This document shows, piece after piece, positions 7,362 through 10,342 of a stretch of 10,342 bases of DNA. Position 1 is the stretch's first letter; every line of letters begins with the position of its first letter. The stretch is taken from the NCBI GenBank assembly GCA_021199975.1, contig JAJQHF010000004.1:1-10342 (forward strand), read 5' to 3'. The notes beneath the pieces were generated by a model. The model was not told where the DNA came from. It did not search any database and was given only the letters and a program-made list of their open reading frames with translations. Position numbers and translations under genes: made by a program. Origin of the DNA: Candidatus Gastranaerophilales bacterium. GTDB taxonomy: Bacteria > Cyanobacteriota > Vampirovibrionia > Gastranaerophilales > Gastranaerophilaceae.

Positions 7362-8627
7362 TTGGATTATACAGGATATACAGGATATAAAAGTGTTAAT
7401 TTTGAGGTGGCGGAAAATTTTTTTAAAAAGATTTTCATAATATCTTATGCTTTCATTATTTCCTTTTTTATTTCTCTGTGTTTTATTATAATTTATTTTT
7501 TGCGTGATTATTTGTTAATAATGGTTTTACTGTTATTATTCTTTTTTTCATTGTTTTCTTTTTTATTATATAAAATACGAGGGATTAAACTCTTTCTAGG
7601 GTTGTTTTTGGCAAATGCGAAACTTAATGACCTGGTGAGTCCTGATCGTATGCTTACGCAAAGACTTGTATTACAACCCCTTGAATTGCATTTGGGTGAA
7701 GATTTGATTGAAATTGCTGATCCGGATTATAGTATAGATGGAAATAGTGAACTTGGAATGTTACTTCCTAAATTAGCAGCCTTAAGACAGAGAATATGTG
7801 ATGAAACAGGATATACTATTCCTCTTGTAAGGATTATGGATTCTGAAAATATCCCTCTAAATGAAGTTCAAATATTTGTACGTGGTAATTTTAAAATAAA
7901 ATTTTATGTGTATCCTAAACATGTTTTAATAAAAGAAAGAATTTCAAATCTTCAGGATATTGTTGAAGAAACATACGAAATTTTTAATAAGCCTGTATAT
8001 TGGGTTAATAATACTGATTTAAGCAATGATACTGATTATGAAAAATTTAACTCAAATGATATTATTTTGCAAAATTTAAAGTATATTTGTATAAAATGTA
8101 TTGATGAAATTATACAGATAGATGATATAATTAAAAGAATAGGTTTATTTGAAGATGTTACTAAAAAAGAATATTTGAAGAATAATGCAAACATTTTAAG
8201 AAAAATATTTATAAATTTGATTAGAGAGGAAATATCTGTTTTTGATTATAGGCGAATATTTGATTTGACCTGTGAATATGATAAGAAATCTGCTGATTTT
8301 ATAAGTGAAAAAATAAGGGAAGATATAACTTTTAAAACACAGATAACAAATAAATATGAAAAAAATAATGAAATTGAAGCTATAGAACTTACTAATGAAC
8401 TTTTTGAATTTATTAATCAGTCGTTAACCTCAAAGCAAGAGAAAGAAATAGTTGAGAGATTCAAAAAAATTGAAGAAAGATTATGGACTTATCCTATAGT
8501 CTGCGATAAAGAAATCAGATTAAAATTATTCCGTATTTTAAAGGACTTTTTTTCTCGTGTTAATGTTATTGCATACAGCGAATTATTGCCAAACGTAAAG
8601 ATAAAACATATAACTGTAGTTAATTAG
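7362..8627 (+). CDS. Two-TM protein with an FlhA/FHIPEP-type cytoplasmic domain
   Basis: A 421-residue protein. Two hydrophobic helices at about 24-47 and 51-70 are joined by a very short turn, so both ends should face the cytoplasm. From about residue 100 to the end the order of motifs follows the FlhA C-terminal domain of flagellar/type III export: P-L-E-L-H-L-G (106-112) with a following acidic stretch; L-R-Q-R-I-C-D-E-T-G (141-150) then I-P-L-V-R-I-M-D and P-L-N-E (near 165); P-V-Y-W-V (211-215); N-L-I-R-E-E-I-S-V-F-D-Y-R-R-I-F (285-300), matching the family's N-L-L-x-E-x-V-S-I-R-D-L-x-x-I; and the ending V-I-A-Y-S-E-L-L-P-N-V-K-I (402-414), matching the typical S-Y-N-E-I-P. The eight-helix channel and FHIPEP signature of FlhA are absent. 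Start uncertain: TTG at 7362 has only a weak AGAAAG; GTG at 7407 is the alternative. It lies 12 bases after hydA in the same frame. Function unknown. Confidence 0.75.
   Translation: MDYTGYTGYKSVNFEVAENFFKKIFIISYAFIISFFISLCFIIIYFLRDYLLIMVLLLLFFFSLFSFLLYKIRGIKLFLGLFLANAKLNDLVSPDRMLTQRLVLQPLELHLGEDLIEIADPDYSIDGNSELGMLLPKLAALRQRICDETGYTIPLVRIMDSENIPLNEVQIFVRGNFKIKFYVYPKHVLIKERISNLQDIVEETYEIFNKPVYWVNNTDLSNDTDYEKFNSNDIILQNLKYICIKCIDEIIQIDDIIKRIGLFEDVTKKEYLKNNANILRKIFINLIREEISVFDYRRIFDLTCEYDKKSADFISEKIREDITFKTQITNKYEKNNEIEAIELTNELFEFINQSLTSKQEKEIVERFKKIEERLWTYPIVCDKEIRLKLFRILKDFFSRVNVIAYSELLPNVKIKHITVVN
7371..7388. repeat. Two tandem copies of a 9-bp unit at the start of the FlhA-like gene
   Basis: ACAGGATAT occurs twice in direct succession, preceded by a related GGATTAT. 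In the reading frame it encodes the Y-T-G-Y-T-G-Y near the N-terminus. Each copy holds an AGGA that could mimic a ribosome site, but no in-frame start codon lies at the right distance. Probably a small slippage duplication. Confidence 0.7.
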
Positions 8628-8672
8628 AAAAAATCAATGATAATTATTTCTTTATAAAAATTAATGCCGTTT

Positions 8673-8744
8673 TTAACATTATTTTAACATTCAAATAACC
8701 GAATATTGACAAGTTTTATACTTTGATATAACCTGAAAATAACA
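8673..8744 (+). promoter_or_regulatory. Array of seven hexamers in 11-bp phase (PhoB/PhoP-like operator)
   Basis: Hexamers start every 11 bases: TTAACA (8673), TTAACA (8684), ATAACC (8695), TTGACA (8706), TATACT (8717, the weak member), ATAACC (8728) and ATAACA (8739). Exact helical phasing places all on one DNA face, as for tandem binding of OmpR/PhoB-family response regulators. Bacillus PhoP boxes (TTAACA-like repeats about 5 bases apart) and cyanobacterial PHO boxes (8-bp repeats with 3-bp gaps, also an 11-bp period) look alike. It lies directly before the Met-rich small ORF. The last copies would overlap the transcription start, so both activation and repression are possible. Confidence 0.55.
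8706..8732 (+). promoter_or_regulatory. Candidate promoter of the leader ORF / downstream gene
   Basis: A perfect -35 TTGACA (8706-8711) is followed by TATAAC (8727-8732) after 15 bases, shorter than the usual 16-18. TATACT (8717-8722) is a better -10 but is too near this -35; it would need an activator bound to the upstream hexamers. In either case transcription should begin around 8730-8740, just before the ribosome site AAAGGA (8746-8751). Confidence 0.5.
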
Positions 8745-8756
8745 TAAAGGAATAAT

Positions 8757-8843
8757 ATGTTGTTTATGAACGTACAAATGATGAATATGATGATGCAAAT
8801 GCAGGACTTAAAGTTTGGCAGTCATTGTTTTGTACGAATGTGA
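8757..8843 (+). CDS. Met-rich 28-codon ORF (possible leader peptide)
   Basis: The ORF begins M-L-F-M-N-V-Q and runs through a Met cluster at residues 8-15 (M-M-N-M-M-M-Q-M), ending F-V-R-M. Nine of 28 codons are ATG. The start has AAAGGA at 8746-8751, five bases upstream. The stop lies 20 bases before a strong intrinsic terminator, which itself sits 30 bases before the next gene. This is the layout of an amino-acid leader peptide, here for methionine, though the downstream gene shows no link to methionine. It could also be a small membrane or metal-binding peptide, or a non-coding small RNA with a chance ORF. I recognise no homologue. Confidence 0.45.
   Translation: MLFMNVQMMNMMMQMQDLKFGSHCFVRM
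8771..8836 (+). ncRNA. Long-range stem in the leader transcript
   Basis: CGTACAAA at 8771-8778 is exactly complementary to TTTGTACG at 8829-8836, closing a loop of 50 bases that contains the Met codons. Inside the loop GGCAGT (8817-8822) can pair with GCTGCC (8868-8873), the 5' arm of the terminator, giving a possible antiterminator. Together these suggest a folded regulatory leader or a small RNA of about 150 bases. No known RNA family was recognised. Confidence 0.35.
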
Positions 8844-8863
8844 AACCTCGTTAAAAATAATTC

Positions 8864-8891
8864 AAAAGCTGCCTGAACAGGGCGGCTTTTT
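8864..8891 (+). terminator. Rho-independent terminator or attenuator
   Basis: A 10-bp stem, AAAAGCTGCC (8864-8873) with GGCGGCTTTT (8881-8890), has one G-T pair, a seven-base loop and runs into a T tract. It is the most GC-rich spot in the interval. No promoter can be placed between it and the gene at 8922, so that gene must be reached by read-through, which favours an attenuator role. Confidence 0.85.
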
Positions 8892-8921
8892 AGTATTTAA
8901 GTATTTTAACAGAGGCATATA

Positions 8922-10286
8922 ATGATAACACTTGAAGAACGAAACAATAATATAAAAAATAACAATAGAAAAAGTCCGACATTTAAAGGCGCAGAAACGG
9001 CGGTTTTATCAGGAGCTGCAAAAGCTGCTGATATATTTATAAAATCTCAGGAAAATTTATCTTCTACCAGATTTATACAAGATACAGCTACAAACTGGCT
9101 TCCCAAAGCTGTATTTGCAAGAAGCAAAGCAGATTTTGCTGAAATGAGTTTTCTTGAATTTCTTGAATCGGGAATATTTTACTTTGCTTCTCCGTTATTG
9201 GGCGAAAAACTCTTCAGAAATCACGTATTTAATAAATTTCAACCTGAATCTTTAAGAAGTAAAATTAATGAACAAATACCTAAAACAGTTCAGGAAATAA
9301 CAAAAAATACCGCATTATCAGATGAAGTAAAAAAACGTGCAATATCGACAAAAGCAGGTATTGTATTAGCCTGCACCGCAATTCCCGTGGCTGAATATAC
9401 ATTAAGTTTTGCCAAAAATCTTTTTACTTTAAAAACATTTAACAAGAGTAATTTTAATAACATAGCAAACTTAGATAAAACAAAATCCGAAAAAGAAGAC
9501 AAAGCACAGCAAGAGAGAGTTGAGAACAATTCAAAAAAACAGTTAAAAAAGGCTGCAATTTTGTCAGCCGCAGGGGTAGCCGCAGGAAGCGCACTTGCAA
9601 TATACGGACACAAATCAGATACACTTCAAAAAATAAGCAAAACAATACTTGAACCCGGAAAAGCCGCAGCAAATCTTGCTGAGCAAGCAGGTGTACATTC
9701 TGATAAGCTAAAAAATACTTTAGGTAGATTTAGCCTTGATTTTGCAAACAATAACGGAAAATTAGCATTGAGTAAGGGGCAATTGGCTCTTACTGCTATT
9801 CTTGGTTTATTTGGGTATTCTAAAGCAGCAGAAGACAGAGGCAAATTGGATGTTGCAGAAGTTTGGACAAGAGTTCCATTAGTAGTTTTCTACACTATTT
9901 TTGGCGGTGAACTATTTGAAAAGGGCTTTACAAAAATATTAGAAAAGAAAAATAAATTTCCTGATATTTTGCAAAAAACAAAAGACGGTAAACTTAATAT
10001 CCCGACAAGAGAACAATTACCGGCACTTGCCGAAAAATTATCAAAAACTAAAAATACAAAATCGTGCGATGAACTTGCAAGATTAACAAAAGAAAAAGCC
10101 TTTGTTTCTGCGGTTCCATACGCATTCAGCCTGCTTTTTATGGGATTTACACTTTCTGCAATAACAAGATTGTGGACTCAATACAGATACAATCACCAAC
10201 AAAAAGATAACGCAAAAAACACCATGAATTTTATCAGTTTTGCAAAGCAGCAAACTCCAGAAATATATAAAACATTTGAAGAGTAA
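8922..10286 (+). CDS. Multi-pass membrane protein of unknown function
   Basis: A 454-residue protein I do not recognise. The N-terminus is hydrophilic and Asn-rich, with S-P-T-F-K-G at 18-23, a P-x-F-x-G opening I loosely associate with Gastranaerophilales surface or membrane proteins. There is no cleavable signal peptide. Hydrophobic segments lie at about 145-164, 210-228, 286-299 and 315-335, with the clearest at 391-416; 77-98 is weaker. They are parted by Lys-rich soluble stretches (about 183-209, 335-390). Many segments are Ala/Gly-rich, suggesting packed helices. Only two cysteines (C151, C382) are present and no catalytic motif stands out. The start is supported by AGAGG at 8911-8915. 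It lies alone behind an operator array, a Met-rich leader ORF and an attenuator-like terminator, so its expression appears to be tightly controlled. No clear terminator follows before the window ends. Confidence 0.8.
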   Translation: MITLEERNNNIKNNNRKSPTFKGAETAVLSGAAKAADIFIKSQENLSSTRFIQDTATNWLPKAVFARSKADFAEMSFLEFLESGIFYFASPLLGEKLFRNHVFNKFQPESLRSKINEQIPKTVQEITKNTALSDEVKKRAISTKAGIVLACTAIPVAEYTLSFAKNLFTLKTFNKSNFNNIANLDKTKSEKEDKAQQERVENNSKKQLKKAAILSAAGVAAGSALAIYGHKSDTLQKISKTILEPGKAAANLAEQAGVHSDKLKNTLGRFSLDFANNNGKLALSKGQLALTAILGLFGYSKAAEDRGKLDVAEVWTRVPLVVFYTIFGGELFEKGFTKILEKKNKFPDILQKTKDGKLNIPTREQLPALAEKLSKTKNTKSCDELARLTKEKAFVSAVPYAFSLLFMGFTLSAITRLWTQYRYNHQQKDNAKNTMNFISFAKQQTPEIYKTFEE

Positions 10287-10310
10287 GAATTTTTATCAAT
10301 ATATTAACTT

Positions 10311-10339
10311 TTGTAAAGATAAATATATACAGCTATAAT
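10311..10339 (+). promoter_or_regulatory. Promoter for a gene beyond the window
   Basis: TTGTAA (10311-10316, four of six matches to TTGACA) and a perfect TATAAT (10334-10339) are separated by exactly 17 bases. This is the best sigma-70-type promoter in the window. It points right, so it should serve the next gene on the plus strand, outside the sequence. Confidence 0.65.
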
Positions 10340-10342
10340 CCA

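Noticed and set aside
7371..7388. 9-bp tandem repeat as an attachment site or transposon target duplication
   Set aside because: The copies are adjacent with no inserted element, no inverted repeats flank them and no integrase or transposase is nearby. Simple slippage is enough.
8628..8672. Terminator for the hydrogenase/FlhA-like operon
   Set aside because: Only weak AT-only pairing is visible and there is no GC stem followed by a T run, so no intrinsic terminator can be claimed.
9290..9844. Three minus-strand open frames opposite the last gene
   Set aside because: They overlap each other and the plus-strand gene. Their hydrophobic appearance comes from reading Lys/Ala-rich codons in reverse.

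Overview
The window comes from a low-GC (roughly one third GC by eye), anaerobic, fermentative bacterium. My best guess is a gut Gastranaerophilales ('Melainabacteria', the non-photosynthetic sister group of Cyanobacteria). I base this on the AT-rich coding style, a trimeric NAD-linked [FeFe] hydrogenase, and a terminal membrane protein that opens with a P-x-F-x-G motif of a kind I associate with that group. This is inference, since no rRNA or unambiguous marker is present.

Left end (1-1715, minus strand): gltX (glutamyl-tRNA synthetase) is followed by the 5' end of a family 2 glycosyltransferase that runs off the window. The annotated gltX stop is premature. The conserved C-terminal tail (about 20 residues) continues in the -1 frame, and the break lies at a run of four G in the mRNA. 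Restoring it gives a protein of about 489 residues ending 14 bases before the glycosyltransferase start.

Centre (1882-8627, plus strand): a probable operon of five genes. It starts with a secreted TPR-repeat protein, followed by hydC, hydB and hydA, the three subunits of a probable electron-bifurcating M3-type [FeFe] hydrogenase. HydC is NuoE-like, HydB is NuoF-like with a fused thioredoxin-like ferredoxin and 2x[4Fe-4S], and HydA is the catalytic subunit. Together they would couple NADH and reduced ferredoxin to H2. Twelve bases after hydA comes the most surprising gene: a 421-residue protein with two membrane segments joined to what looks like a complete FlhA/FHIPEP type III export cytoplasmic domain. 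It lacks FlhA's eight-helix channel, and no other flagellar or secretion gene is in sight.

Right end (8628-10342, plus strand): a 294-base regulatory interval, then a 454-residue multi-pass membrane protein of unknown function. The interval holds seven hexamers in exact 11-bp phase, most of them TTAACA-like, resembling a PhoB/PhoP-type (OmpR family) operator. It also holds a 28-codon ORF with nine Met codons and a strong intrinsic terminator only 30 bases before the downstream gene. This layout looks like a leader-peptide attenuator or a small regulated transcript. A good promoter for a gene outside the window ends the sequence.

No tRNA, rRNA, CRISPR array or insertion sequence was seen.
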